A stretch of 14,004 nt of DNA from DATHSN01 sp035464115 (GCA_035464115.1 DATHSN010000194.1:1-14004); one strand, 5' to 3'; shown: positions 1-5,986, counted from the stretch's first letter. Notes: generated by a model not told the origin, from the sequence alone. Translations and numbers: made by a program.

Positions 1-24
1 TCCACGCCGAGGGGGACGCGGGCC

Positions 25-94
25 ACAGGGGCGGGGACGGCGGGCACCGGACCGGGCCGCCGGCAGCCACGCACGGGCGACAGGGGCGGGGACG
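25..94. repeat. 15-bp direct repeat in the left-edge spacer
   Basis: The same 15-mer, acaggggcggggacg, occurs at 25-39 and 80-94, a period of 55 bp, with looser similarity in the flanks. It lies in the 110 bp downstream of the fabZ stop. I see no gene in positions 1-110. In DNA this GC-rich it may be a chance or slippage product. Confidence 0.4.
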
Positions 95-110
95 TGGCGG
101 ACCGCCCGTG

Positions 111-563
111 TCAGCCGGCGGCGTCGGCGCCCGGGTCGGCGTCGACCACCACGAACAACAGGTCGGCGGTGCACGCGACCTCGCCGTCGAGCAGCGCCCG
201 GCCGCTGCCCTTGCCCGCCCGCGCCGACATGCGTCCCATCTCGATCTCGAGCTCGAGGGTGTCGCCCGGCCCGACCTGGCGGCGGAAGCGGGCCGCGTCG
301 ACCCCGCCGAACAAGGGGAGCTTGCCGGCGAAGCGCTCGTCGGTGAGCACCGCCACCGCGCCGAGCTGGGCGATCGACTCGACCATGAGCACGCCGGGCA
401 GCGTGGGGCGACCCGGGAAGTGCCCGGCGAAGAAGTCCTCGTCGCCGGTGAGGGTCCACCGGCCCCGAGCCGAGCGTCCGGGCTCCAGCGCGGTGACCTC
501 GTCGAGCAACAGGAACGGGGGCCGGTGGGGCAGGACGTCGACCGGTCGGGGAAGGTCGGTCAC
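111..563 (-). CDS. fabZ: 3-hydroxyacyl-[acyl-carrier-protein] dehydratase FabZ
   Basis: The product (150 aa, hot-dog fold) would dehydrate 3-hydroxyacyl-ACP to trans-2-enoyl-ACP in cytosolic type II fatty acid synthesis. The sequence shows the FabZ opening LPHRPPFLLLDEV at residues 11-23 and the active-site block GHFPGRPTLPGVLMVE, with catalytic His48 and Glu62. Length is normal for FabZ (about 140-155 aa). I chose the GTG at 561-563 because it overlaps the stop of bcp (GTGA) and places the motif at the usual depth. An upstream extension of the same frame would run into bcp and is not a gene. The overlap makes it the translationally coupled second gene of bcp-fabZ. A related hot-dog dehydratase is possible, but the motif set is the FabZ one. 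Confidence 0.93.
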   Translation of the reverse strand: MTDLPRPVDVLPHRPPFLLLDEVTALEPGRSARGRWTLTGDEDFFAGHFPGRPTLPGVLMVESIAQLGAVAVLTDERFAGKLPLFGGVDAARFRRQVGPGDTLELEIEMGRMSARAGKGSGRALLDGEVACTADLLFVVVDADPGADAAG

Positions 564-1027
564 TCCCCCAGCGCCTTGAGCAGGTTCTTGGGGGTGTCCT
601 TGGGCGAGATCTTGGGCCAGGCGTGGCTGATCTTGCCGGCCTCGTCGACGAGGAACGCCGAGCGGATCACGCCCTCGTACTTCTTGCCGTACATCGACTT
701 CTCGCCCCAGGCGCCGTACTTCAGGGCGACCTCGTGGTCGGGGTCGGACAGCAGCGGGAACCCGAGACCGTGCTTGTCGTCGAACTTCTTCAGCTTGTCG
801 GGCTGATCGGGGCTGATGCCGACGATGACGGTGTCGCCGACGTCGGCGGCGATGTCGCGCAGCCCGCACGCCTGGGTGGTGCAGCCCGGCGTGTCGGCCT
901 TCGGGTAGAAGTAGACGAGGACCTTGCGACCCTTCCACTCGCTCAGGCGGTGGGCGGTGCCGTCCTGGTCCTTCAGGTGGAACGCCGGGGCGCGATCGCC
1001 GGCGGCAGGGGCGGTGGAGTCGGCCAT
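560..1027 (-). CDS. bcp: Peroxiredoxin, BCP/PrxQ type (thioredoxin-dependent thiol peroxidase)
   Basis: This 155-aa cytosolic peroxidase would reduce H2O2 and organic hydroperoxides using thioredoxin. The thioredoxin fold is complete. VYFYPKADTPGCTTQAC carries the peroxidatic Cys49 and, five residues later, Cys54, the Cys-X4-Cys pair typical of BCP with an intramolecular disulfide. GDRAPAFHLKDQDG at the N-terminus and the SAFLVDEAGKI strand are also family hallmarks. Length matches the family (about 150-160 aa). The ATG at 1025-1027 has no Shine-Dalgarno sequence, but TAACGT ends 6 nt upstream, suggesting a leaderless start. fabZ overlaps its stop. The gene lies just after the hup terminator hairpin. 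Confidence 0.95.
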   Translation of the reverse strand: MADSTAPAAGDRAPAFHLKDQDGTAHRLSEWKGRKVLVYFYPKADTPGCTTQACGLRDIAADVGDTVIVGISPDQPDKLKKFDDKHGLGFPLLSDPDHEVALKYGAWGEKSMYGKKYEGVIRSAFLVDEAGKISHAWPKISPKDTPKNLLKALGE

Positions 1028-1033
1028 GGCCGC

Positions 1034-1039
1034 ACGTTA
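1034..1039 (-). promoter_or_regulatory. Candidate -10 of bcp (leaderless)
   Basis: TAACGT on the minus strand is separated from the bcp ATG by 6 nt (GCGGCC), so transcription would begin at or next to the start codon. No -35 consensus is evident. Confidence 0.35.
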
Positions 1040-1058
1040 GCCAGACCCCGGACGCGAC

Positions 1059-1084
1059 CGGGGCGGCCCCGGAGGGCCGCCCCG
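1059..1084 (-). terminator. Strong hairpin after hup
   Basis: A perfect 11-bp inverted repeat pairs 1059-1069 with 1074-1084, with a 4-nt loop, 24 nt past the hup stop. It is all G and C and no T-run follows, so it fits the U-tract-free terminators often proposed for high-GC actinobacteria. It would separate hup from bcp transcription. Confidence 0.6.
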
Positions 1085-1107
1085 CATCGACATCGGCACC
1101 GAGGGCG

Positions 1108-1383
1108 TCAGCCCTTGGCGGCTTCCTTGAGCTTGGAGCCCGCGGAGACCTTCACGGCCTTGGAGGCCGCGATCTGGATGGTCTCGCCGGTCTGCGGGTT
1201 GCGGCCGGTGCGGGCCGAGCGGTCGGTCTGCTCGAACGAGATCCAACCGGGGATCTGGACCTTCTCACCCTTGCCGACCGCCTCGGCGACGACGTCGAAG
1301 AGCGCCTTGATGGTCTCATCGACGTCGGCCTGGGACTGGCCGCTCCGGGCGGCGATGGCAGCGACGAGCTCGGACTTGTTCAT
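1108..1383 (-). CDS. hup: HU-family nucleoid DNA-binding protein
   Basis: This 91-aa histone-like protein dimerises, bends DNA and packages the nucleoid. The sequence starts MNKSELVAAIAARSG (helices 1-2). It contains the beta-arm signature ARTGRNPQTGETI, the most conserved HU/IHF segment, and ends VKVSAGSKLKEAAKG as actinobacterial HU proteins do. There is no long lysine-rich C-terminal tail like that of mycobacterial HupB. The frame stays open upstream to 1467, but I start at 1383: AGGAGGA (1391-1397) sits 7 nt before this ATG and the HU fold begins there. It is monocistronic, with a hairpin after the stop and a structured leader before the start. It is the only gene here with a textbook Shine-Dalgarno sequence, fitting a highly translated protein. 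Confidence 0.96.
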   Translation of the reverse strand: MNKSELVAAIAARSGQSQADVDETIKALFDVVAEAVGKGEKVQIPGWISFEQTDRSARTGRNPQTGETIQIAASKAVKVSAGSKLKEAAKG

Positions 1384-1390
1384 GTGGTGA

Positions 1391-1427
1391 TCCTCCTGAG
1401 GGGCCCGGGAGCGAGAGAGGCCGGGCC
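1391..1427 (-). promoter_or_regulatory. hup 5' leader: ribosome-binding site and adjacent hairpin
   Basis: AGGAGGA (1391-1397) is the hup ribosome-binding site. Immediately upstream, ggcccgg at 1402-1408 pairs with ccgggcc at 1421-1427 (7-bp stem, 12-nt loop). A stem this close to the ribosome-binding site could affect hup mRNA stability or initiation. No known RNA family is recognised. Confidence 0.5.
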
Positions 1428-1450
1428 GTAGGCGATCCACGCGACTCCAT

Positions 1451-1477
1451 CCGAGGGTCTGAGTCAAGCACCCTCGG
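1451..1477 (-). terminator. 8-bp inverted repeat between glbO and hup; TTGACT in its loop
   Basis: ccgagggt (1451-1458) pairs perfectly with accctcgg (1470-1477) around an 11-nt loop, 19 nt after the glbO stop, so it could terminate glbO. The minus-strand loop contains TTGACT (1462-1467), a good -35 hexamer for hup, although no convincing -10 follows at 16-18 nt. It may instead be an operator on the hup promoter. Confidence 0.4.
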
Positions 1478-1495
1478 CGTCGTGTGGTGGTGTGG

Positions 1496-1918
1496 CTACT
1501 GCGGGTGTTCGCCCGGGGGCTGCGACGCGAACCGCAACGGCGAGTCGTTGATCATGTGCATCGACGCGCTGTCGAAGTAGTCGAGCATCTGGCGCTCGAG
1601 GTCGTCGGGCAGCTCGGCCGCCTCGACGGCGGCGCGCATGTGGGCGTGCCAGTGGTCGCGGGCGGCCTGGTCGATGGTGAACGGGGCGTGGCGCATCCGC
1701 AGGCGCGGGTGGCCGCGCTCGGCGCTGTAGTCGGGCGGACCGCCCCAGTACTGGGCGAGGAACCCGGCCAGCGTGCGCCGCGACTCGGTGAGGTCGTCGG
1801 GGTACATCGGGCGCAGCACGGGGTCGCCGGCCACGCCCTCGTAGAACCGATCGACCAGCGCGTCGAAGAACGGCTGGCCGCCGACGGCGTCGTAGACCGA
1901 GGTGGGGGTGTCGCTCAC
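1496..1918 (-). CDS. glbO: Group II truncated haemoglobin (GlbO/trHbO type)
   Basis: The product is a small haem protein (140 aa from the GTG at 1918) of the 2-on-2 globin fold. Members bind O2 and are linked to oxygen handling or peroxide and nitrosative chemistry. Visible family features are Tyr26 (B10) in RFYEG, Tyr39 (CD1) in LRPMYP, the block FLAQYWGGPPDYSAERG, proximal His77 (F8) in LRMRHAPF, and Trp90 (G8) in DHWHAHM. Together these are diagnostic of group II. An in-frame GTG at 1942 would add 8 residues. I prefer 1918 because TAGGTT lies exactly 7 nt upstream, as in other leaderless starts here. It appears to be a single-gene unit. Confidence 0.93.
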   Translation of the reverse strand: MSDTPTSVYDAVGGQPFFDALVDRFYEGVAGDPVLRPMYPDDLTESRRTLAGFLAQYWGGPPDYSAERGHPRLRMRHAPFTIDQAARDHWHAHMRAAVEAAELPDDLERQMLDYFDSASMHMINDSPLRFASQPPGEHPQ

Positions 1919-1925
1919 GGCCCCG

Positions 1926-1931
1926 AACCTA
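1926..1931 (-). promoter_or_regulatory. Candidate -10 of glbO (leaderless)
   Basis: TAGGTT on the minus strand with 7 nt (CGGGGCC) to the GTG at 1918. The same hexamer and distance occur before trpF. The -35 region shows no consensus. Confidence 0.4.
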
Positions 1932-1997
1932 TCGCCGCCCACCGGCCGTGCCGACCGCGCCGGCAGTGGGCCGGGCGTCGTCGCCGCGCGGCTCGCG

Positions 1998-2387
1998 TCA
2001 GATCAGCTCGACCTGGCAGCGCACGCCCGGGGCGTTGGCGAGCCGACGATCAGCGGTGAGCAACGGCACCTCCGACGCTTCGGCGAGGGCGACGTAGCAG
2101 GCGTCGTACACCGTCAGGTTCGCCCGGAGCTCCCAGACCCGGCCGAGCAGCACGTCGCTCGGGAAGGTCCGGAGGGGAAAGGCGCGGAGGTCGCCGAGCG
2201 CAGCGCTGGCCTGCTCGACCGTCAGTCGATCGGCCAGGGCGTGCCGTCGCAGCACCGAGGCCACCTCGAGCCGCAGCAGGTCGGGCCCGGCGACGGTCTC
2301 GCCGTGGAGCCGCCGACGGAACCGGCGCCCGTCGACGCCTGCGTCGGCGACGACAGGGGCGAGGACCGAGGCGTCAACGACGAGCAC
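1998..2387 (-). CDS. vapC: VapC-type PIN-domain ribonuclease toxin
   Basis: A 129-aa PIN-domain endoribonuclease, the toxin of a type II toxin-antitoxin pair. VapC proteins cut specific RNAs, often tRNA or rRNA, but the target cannot be read from sequence. The acidic metal site is intact: Asp5 (VVDAS), Glu41 (RLEVASVL), Asp95 (TVYDACYVALAE) and Asp113 (LLTADRRLA). I chose the GTG at 2385-2387. It starts directly at the first PIN strand and overlaps the 3' end of the antitoxin gene by 14 nt, a coupling usual for these pairs. The frame open further upstream is just the antitoxin gene read out of frame. No truncation is seen, so the toxin is probably active. Confidence 0.9.
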   Translation of the reverse strand: MLVVDASVLAPVVADAGVDGRRFRRRLHGETVAGPDLLRLEVASVLRRHALADRLTVEQASAALGDLRAFPLRTFPSDVLLGRVWELRANLTVYDACYVALAEASEVPLLTADRRLANAPGVRCQVELI

Positions 2388-2604
2388 GTTCGGCGTCGAT
2401 CGCCTCGATGGCGTCGGCGGCCGACAGCTGGCCCTTCGGACGCTGCTCGATGCGCTCGAGGATGTCGTCGAGCGTCGGCGTGGCCGCGATGGTGGCGAGC
2501 TGGGCGGCGAGGAACTGCTGCAACGACTGCCCGGCGAGCTCGGCCCGCCGGACGAGGGCGGCATGGACGTCGTCGGGCACGTCTCGCACCTGCACGTTCG
2601 GCAT
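2374..2604 (-). CDS. vapB: Ribbon-helix-helix antitoxin, FitA/VapB type
   Basis: A 76-aa antitoxin that would neutralise the VapC encoded immediately downstream and repress its own promoter. The N-terminal half (MPNVQVRDVPDDVHAALVRR, continuing to about residue 40) is a FitA-like ribbon-helix-helix DNA-binding unit: strand NVQVRDVP followed by two helices. The C-terminal half (TLDDILERIEQR and later) is the charged segment that usually wraps the toxin. TAGGAT lies 6 nt before the ATG, embedded in a palindrome, so the mRNA is probably leaderless and the operator overlaps the promoter. It begins 33 nt after the HIT-like gene stop, so read-through from trp is also possible. Confidence 0.88.
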   Translation of the reverse strand: MPNVQVRDVPDDVHAALVRRAELAGQSLQQFLAAQLATIAATPTLDDILERIEQRPKGQLSAADAIEAIDAERARR

Positions 2605-2622
2605 GCATGCATCCTACATGCA
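2601..2622 (-). promoter_or_regulatory. vapBC promoter and putative autoregulatory operator
   Basis: tgcat (2608-2612) and atgca (2618-2622) form an inverted repeat with a 5-nt spacer, extended leftwards by an ATGC-repeat (2601-2612). The candidate -10 TAGGAT (2611-2616, minus strand) lies inside it, 6 nt before the ATG. VapB binding here would block RNA polymerase. A possible -35 is TGACGG at 2635-2640, over the previous stop codon. Confidence 0.5.
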
Positions 2623-2637
2623 CTGCGCGGAGGTCCG

Positions 2638-3027
2638 TCAGCGGGTGACGCGCTCGGTGCCGACGCCGGTGTAGCGGCTGGGCGGGGCGGTGAAGCGCTC
2701 CTCCCACCAACGGGGGTGGCGGGCGTGGGCGTGGAAGTGCTCGGGCACCTGGCGCATCTCGCGGTCGATGCGGTAGCCGTCGGCGCCGAAGCGGGCGGTG
2801 GCGGCCCGGTCGAGGGCGCCGAGCAGGTGCGCCAGGACGTCGGCGGGGGGTGTGGCCCCGTGGCGGTGCCACACCACCATCGGGACCGAGCACACCTCGC
2901 AGTCGGCGACCCAGCCGTGCTCGTCCTCGGCGTACCAGTGGGTGAAGCGGGCCGCCTCGCACAGCTCGCACCCGTCGACCTTGCCGTCGCCGGGCCGGGC
3001 GGGGTCGGGGGCGCTCGGGTCGGTCAC
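2638..3027 (-). CDS. Small zinc-binding HIT-like protein coupled to trpA
   Basis: A 129-aa protein of unestablished function. It begins at the GTG overlapping the trpA stop (GTGA), so it is translated with trpA. Residues 20-46 hold two Cys pairs (CELC and CEVC: Cys20, 23, 43, 46) suited to one zinc ion. Residues 49-90 resemble the HIT-superfamily core, with a VPMVVWHRHG strand, a helix LAHLLGALDRAA and FGADGYRI. Residues 97-101 are His-Phe-His-Ala-His, matching the HxHxH histidine triad, followed by ARHPRWW. HIT proteins are nucleotide hydrolases or transferases and many carry an N-terminal zinc site. The HIT assignment is mine from motif order and is not certain. A zinc ribbon with a chance His cluster is the alternative. 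There is no signal peptide or membrane segment. Confidence 0.6.
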   Translation of the reverse strand: MTDPSAPDPARPGDGKVDGCELCEAARFTHWYAEDEHGWVADCEVCSVPMVVWHRHGATPPADVLAHLLGALDRAATARFGADGYRIDREMRQVPEHFHAHARHPRWWEERFTAPPSRYTGVGTERVTR

Positions 3028-3917
3028 ACCCCGTCGAGGCCGGCGCGCAGCGCGGCGACGAACTCGACGGCCTCGTCGAACGAGCCGCCCTCGAGCAGCC
3101 GGCGGATGATGGCCGACGCCACGACCACGCCGTCGGCCACCTCGGCCACCTCGGCGGCCTGCTCGGGGCTCGACACGCCGATGCCGATGAGCACCGGCTT
3201 GTCGGTGACCTCCTTCAGCCGCCGGGCCATCACCAGCGCCGACTCGGCCAGGGTGGCCCGCTCGCCGGTGATGCCGACCAGGCCCACGCCGTAGACGAAG
3301 CCCCGGGCCCGGGCGGCCACCCGGGCGATGCGCTCGTCGGAGCCGGTGGGGGCGGCGAGCAGCACCGTCTCGACCCCGGCGGCGTCGGCCGCCTCGGCCC
3401 ACGGCCCGACCTCCTCGAGGGGCAGGTCGGGCAGGATCGCCGCCGAGATGCCGGCCTCGGCGAGCGACGTGGCGAAGCGCTCGTGGCCGGCCCGGAACGC
3501 CAGGTTGTAGTAGGTCATGGCGATGAGCGGGACGCCCACGTCGAGCGCCGCGACGGCGTCGAGGGCGGCGGGCGGCGTGATGCCCGAAGCCAACGCCAGC
3601 GCCGACGCCTCCTGGATGGTGGGCCCGTCCATGACCGGGTCGGAGAACGGGATGCCGACCTCGATGGCGTCGGCCCCCGCGGCGGCGAACGCCTCGATGA
3701 GCTGGGGCCAGTCGTCGCGGTAGCCGGCGGTGACGTAGGGCAAGAGCAGCTTGCGGCCCTCGTCGCGCCGGGCCCGCAGGTGGGCCTCGAGCCGGCCGGG
3801 CTCGGCCGGGGCGTCGGGCACCTGGCCGGGGCCGTAGCTCGACGTCTCGTCGGGGTGGCGGTCGTCGGCGGCGACCGCCCCGGGCCGCGCCGGCGCGCCG
3901 GCGGCCGGCGGGGTCAT
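3024..3917 (-). CDS. trpA: Tryptophan synthase alpha subunit
   Basis: TrpA cleaves indole-3-glycerol phosphate to indole and glyceraldehyde 3-phosphate and passes indole to TrpB through the alpha2-beta2 tunnel. The TIM-barrel signatures are LLPYVTAGY, ADAIEVGIPFSDPVMDGPT with catalytic Glu86 and Asp97, LPDLPLEE, and the phosphate-binding GIGVSSPEQ near the C-terminus. The ATG at 3915-3917 overlaps the trpB stop (ATGA). It gives 297 aa, about 30 more than E. coli TrpA, because of a Pro/Ala-rich N-terminal stretch of about 40 residues before RLEAHLRARR. An internal GTG at V33 would give a more usual length, but the stop-start overlap supports the longer form. The HIT-like gene follows with its own GTGA overlap. 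Confidence 0.96.
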   Translation of the reverse strand: MTPPAAGAPARPGAVAADDRHPDETSSYGPGQVPDAPAEPGRLEAHLRARRDEGRKLLLPYVTAGYRDDWPQLIEAFAAAGADAIEVGIPFSDPVMDGPTIQEASALALASGITPPAALDAVAALDVGVPLIAMTYYNLAFRAGHERFATSLAEAGISAAILPDLPLEEVGPWAEAADAAGVETVLLAAPTGSDERIARVAARARGFVYGVGLVGITGERATLAESALVMARRLKEVTDKPVLIGIGVSSPEQAAEVAEVADGVVVASAIIRRLLEGGSFDEAVEFVAALRAGLDGV

Positions 3918-5110
3918 CCGAGGATGTCCATCATCTGGGCCACGTCCTTGTCGCCGCGGCCCGACAGGTTCAACAGCACGACCTGGCCGGCCAGCTCGCG
4001 GCGGGCCCGGCTCACCCACGCCAGGGCGTGGGCCGGCTCGAGGGCGGGGATGATGCCCTCGGTGCGCGACAGCAGCTGGAACGCGTCGATGACCTCGGCG
4101 TCGTTGACCTGCTCGTAGCGGGCCCGGCCGATGTCGGCGAGGTGGGCGTGCTCGGGGCCGACGCCCGGGTAGTCGAGCCCCGCCGAGATCGAGTGGGCCT
4201 CGAGGACCTGACCGAACTCGTCCTGCATCAGGTACGACTTCATGCCGTGCACCACGCCCGGCACCTGACGGGCGATGGCGGCGCCGCCCTCGGGCTCGAC
4301 GCCGACCAGGTCGGCGTCGGTGTCGGCGAAGCCGGCGAAGATCCCCGCCGCGTTGGAGCCGCCGCCGACGCACGCGGTGACCACGTCGGGGTCGGCGCCG
4401 TCGAGCAGGGCCCGGCACTGCTCGCGGGCCTCGTCGCCGATGACCCGGTGCAGCTCGCGCACCATCCACGGGTACGGGTGCGGGCCCATCACCGACCCGA
4501 GGCAGTAGTGGGTGTGCTCGACGGTGGCGACCCAGTCGCGCATGGCCTCGTTGACCGCGTCCTTCAGGGTGCGGCTGCCCGACAGGGCGGGGCGGACCTC
4601 GGCGCCGAGCAGGCGCATGCGGAACACGTTGAGCGCCTGGCGCTCCATGTCGACCTCGCCCATGTAGACGAGGCACTCCATGCCCATGAGCGCCGCCGCG
4701 GTGGCGGTGGCGACGCCGTGCTGGCCGGCGCCGGTCTCGGCGACGAGGCGCTGCTTGCCCATGCGCTTGGCGAGCAGCGCCTGGCCGAGCACGTTGTTGA
4801 TCTTGTGCGAGCCGGTGTGGTTCAGGTCCTCGCGCTTGAGCAGCAGCCGCAGCCCCAGCTCCTCGGACAGCCGGTGGCACTCGGTGAGGATCGACGGCCG
4901 GCCCGCGTAGTCGCGCAGCAGCCGGTGGAGCTCGTCGCGGAACGCCGGGTCGGCCCACGCGTCGCGGAACGCCACCTCGAGCTCCTCGCACGCGGGCACG
5001 AGCGTCTCGGGGACGAACCGTCCGCCGAAGCGCCCGAAGCGCCCGCCGGGCGACGGCTCGCCCATCGTGCGGGGCGCGGCGGCGGGGCCGGTGGCGGCCA
5101 CGGGTGTCAT
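3914..5110 (-). CDS. trpB: Tryptophan synthase beta subunit
   Basis: This PLP enzyme condenses indole with serine to give tryptophan and works with TrpA. The 398-aa protein shows GRFGGRFVPETLVPA near the N-terminus, the PLP lysine in NHTGSHKINN (Lys103), AETGAGQHGVATA, the PLP-phosphate loop CVGGGSNAAG, the COMM-domain region around EVDMERQALNVFRM, and the C-terminal NLSGRGDKD. It is a classical TrpB1 of normal length. The frame is open upstream to 5284, but the ATG at 5110 is right: it overlaps the trpF stop (TGATG) and precedes the conserved region by a normal distance. It lies between trpF and trpA with overlaps on both sides, so the subunits should be made together. Confidence 0.98.
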   Translation of the reverse strand: MTPVAATGPAAAPRTMGEPSPGGRFGRFGGRFVPETLVPACEELEVAFRDAWADPAFRDELHRLLRDYAGRPSILTECHRLSEELGLRLLLKREDLNHTGSHKINNVLGQALLAKRMGKQRLVAETGAGQHGVATATAAALMGMECLVYMGEVDMERQALNVFRMRLLGAEVRPALSGSRTLKDAVNEAMRDWVATVEHTHYCLGSVMGPHPYPWMVRELHRVIGDEAREQCRALLDGADPDVVTACVGGGSNAAGIFAGFADTDADLVGVEPEGGAAIARQVPGVVHGMKSYLMQDEFGQVLEAHSISAGLDYPGVGPEHAHLADIGRARYEQVNDAEVIDAFQLLSRTEGIIPALEPAHALAWVSRARRELAGQVVLLNLSGRGDKDVAQMMDILG

Positions 5111-5787
5111 CAGAAGTCCTCCTGCCAGTCGTAGGGCATGGCGATGTCGTCGAGCGGGGCGGCGGCGGGCACCGGACCGAGGTTCTCGGCCGCGGCGCGG
5201 GCGTTGGCGATGAAGGCCCGCAGCTTGCGGGGGTCCTTGCGGCCGGGGCTGGCCTCGACACCCGAGGCGACGTCGACGCCCCACGGGCGCACGGCGGCGA
5301 TGCCGGCGGCGACGTTGTCGGGGGTGAGGCCACCGGCGAGGATGACCCGCCGGTTCGACGGCGCCCCCTCGGCCAGCGACCAGTCGAACACCTCGCCCGA
5401 CCCAGGGGTGGGCGAGTCGATGAGCAGGGCGTCGGCGCCCCAGTCGTCGGCGCGGGCGAGGGCGGGGTCGCCCGCGGCGAAGGCCTTCACCACGAACCCG
5501 ACCCGCTCGCGGATCCAGCGGCTGTCCTCGGCGCGCTCGCGGCCGTGGAGCTGGGCGCCGGCGAGACCGGCGGCGTTGACCAGGTCGACCACCCGCGACG
5601 CGGCCTCGTCGCGGAACACGCCGAGGGTGAGGACCTCGGCGGGGAGCCGGCGCACGATGCCGTGCACGTGGGCGGCGGCCACCTGGCGGGTGGAGGGCGC
5701 GAAGATGAACCCGAGGGCGTCGGCGCCCATGGCCACCGCGAGGAGGGCGTCCTCTTCGGTGGTGATGCCGCAGATCTTCACGAACAC
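5110..5787 (-). CDS. trpF: Phosphoribosylanthranilate isomerase
   Basis: TrpF isomerises phosphoribosylanthranilate to CdRP, the substrate of TrpC. The 225-aa TIM barrel shows VKICGITTEEDA with catalytic Cys6, GADALGFIFAPSTRQV, VGVFRDE-type strand LTLGVFRDE, QLHGRE, LLIDSPTPGSG with catalytic Asp124, LAGGLTPDNV and VDVASGVEASPGRKD (the phosphate site). Start is the GTG at 5785-5787, 7 nt after TAGGTT, so a leaderless message is likely and the unit trpF-trpB-trpA-HIT can be made separately from trpC. It is about 20 residues longer than typical TrpF, through an acidic aromatic C-terminal tail ending PYDWQEDF. The tail is not slippage into trpB, since the stop is clean and the overlap is 1 nt. 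Confidence 0.95.
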   Translation of the reverse strand: MFVKICGITTEEDALLAVAMGADALGFIFAPSTRQVAAAHVHGIVRRLPAEVLTLGVFRDEAASRVVDLVNAAGLAGAQLHGRERAEDSRWIRERVGFVVKAFAAGDPALARADDWGADALLIDSPTPGSGEVFDWSLAEGAPSNRRVILAGGLTPDNVAAGIAAVRPWGVDVASGVEASPGRKDPRKLRAFIANARAAAENLGPVPAAAPLDDIAMPYDWQEDF

Positions 5788-5794
5788 GGAGGCG

Positions 5795-5800
5795 AACCTA
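5795..5800 (-). promoter_or_regulatory. Candidate -10 of trpFBA-HIT (leaderless)
   Basis: TAGGTT with 7 nt (CGCCTCC) before the GTG of trpF. It has the same hexamer and spacing as glbO. It lies downstream of the 73-bp tandem repeats, which therefore would not be in the leader of this transcript but could be in one reading through from trpC. Confidence 0.4.
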
Positions 5801-5834
5801 CCGCCCGCCCCCCGCCGTTACGCGTTCATTCCCC

Positions 5835-5980
5835 CGCCGCCCCTCCCCGAACCGGCGAACCCACGGTGCGCCCCGCGCACCCACGATTCGCCAGAACCGA
5901 TGGGGTGCGCCGCCCCTCCCCGACCCGGCGAACCCACGGTGCGCCCCGCGCACCCACGATTCGCCAGAACCGATGGGGTG
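5835..5980. repeat. 73-bp tandem duplication with nested palindromes, between trpC and trpF
   Basis: Two head-to-tail copies, 5835-5907 and 5908-5980, differ at one position (A at 5851, C at 5924). Each contains a 39-nt two-tier inverted repeat. In copy 1, ggcgaa (5854-5859) pairs with ttcgcc (5887-5892) and ggtgcgc (5865-5871) with gcgcacc (5875-5881), with a 3-nt loop and a 5x5 internal loop. Copy 2 is shifted by 73 bp (outer arms 5927-5932 and 5960-5965). The second copy ends 6 nt past the trpC stop. It is not coding and not a CRISPR. It may be a REP-like extragenic element, a double terminator for trpC, or a regulatory RNA. The rest of 5788-5986 holds the trpF promoter and nothing else I recognise. 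Confidence 0.9.
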
Positions 5981-5986
5981 GTGGGG

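Noticed and set aside
1384..1467. An N-terminal extension of HU starting at 1467
   Set aside because: It would encode the leader hairpin and the Shine-Dalgarno sequence. The HU fold begins at the ATG at 1383, 7 nt after AGGAGGA.
1919..1942. A longer globin start at GTG 1942
   Set aside because: It would place the -10-like TAGGTT inside the coding region and adds residues not expected in this family. It cannot be fully excluded.
3024..5333. A very long minus-strand open frame running through trpA and over trpB into trpF
   Set aside because: Only its last part (3024-3917) is trpA. The upstream part is an out-of-frame shadow of trpB with Arg/Pro/Ala-rich, domain-free sequence, as expected in very GC-rich DNA.
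5835..5980. The tandem repeat as a CRISPR array or a coding repeat
   Set aside because: The two copies are directly adjacent with no spacer, there are only two, no cas genes are present, and no frame through them belongs to a gene with a start signal or domain.
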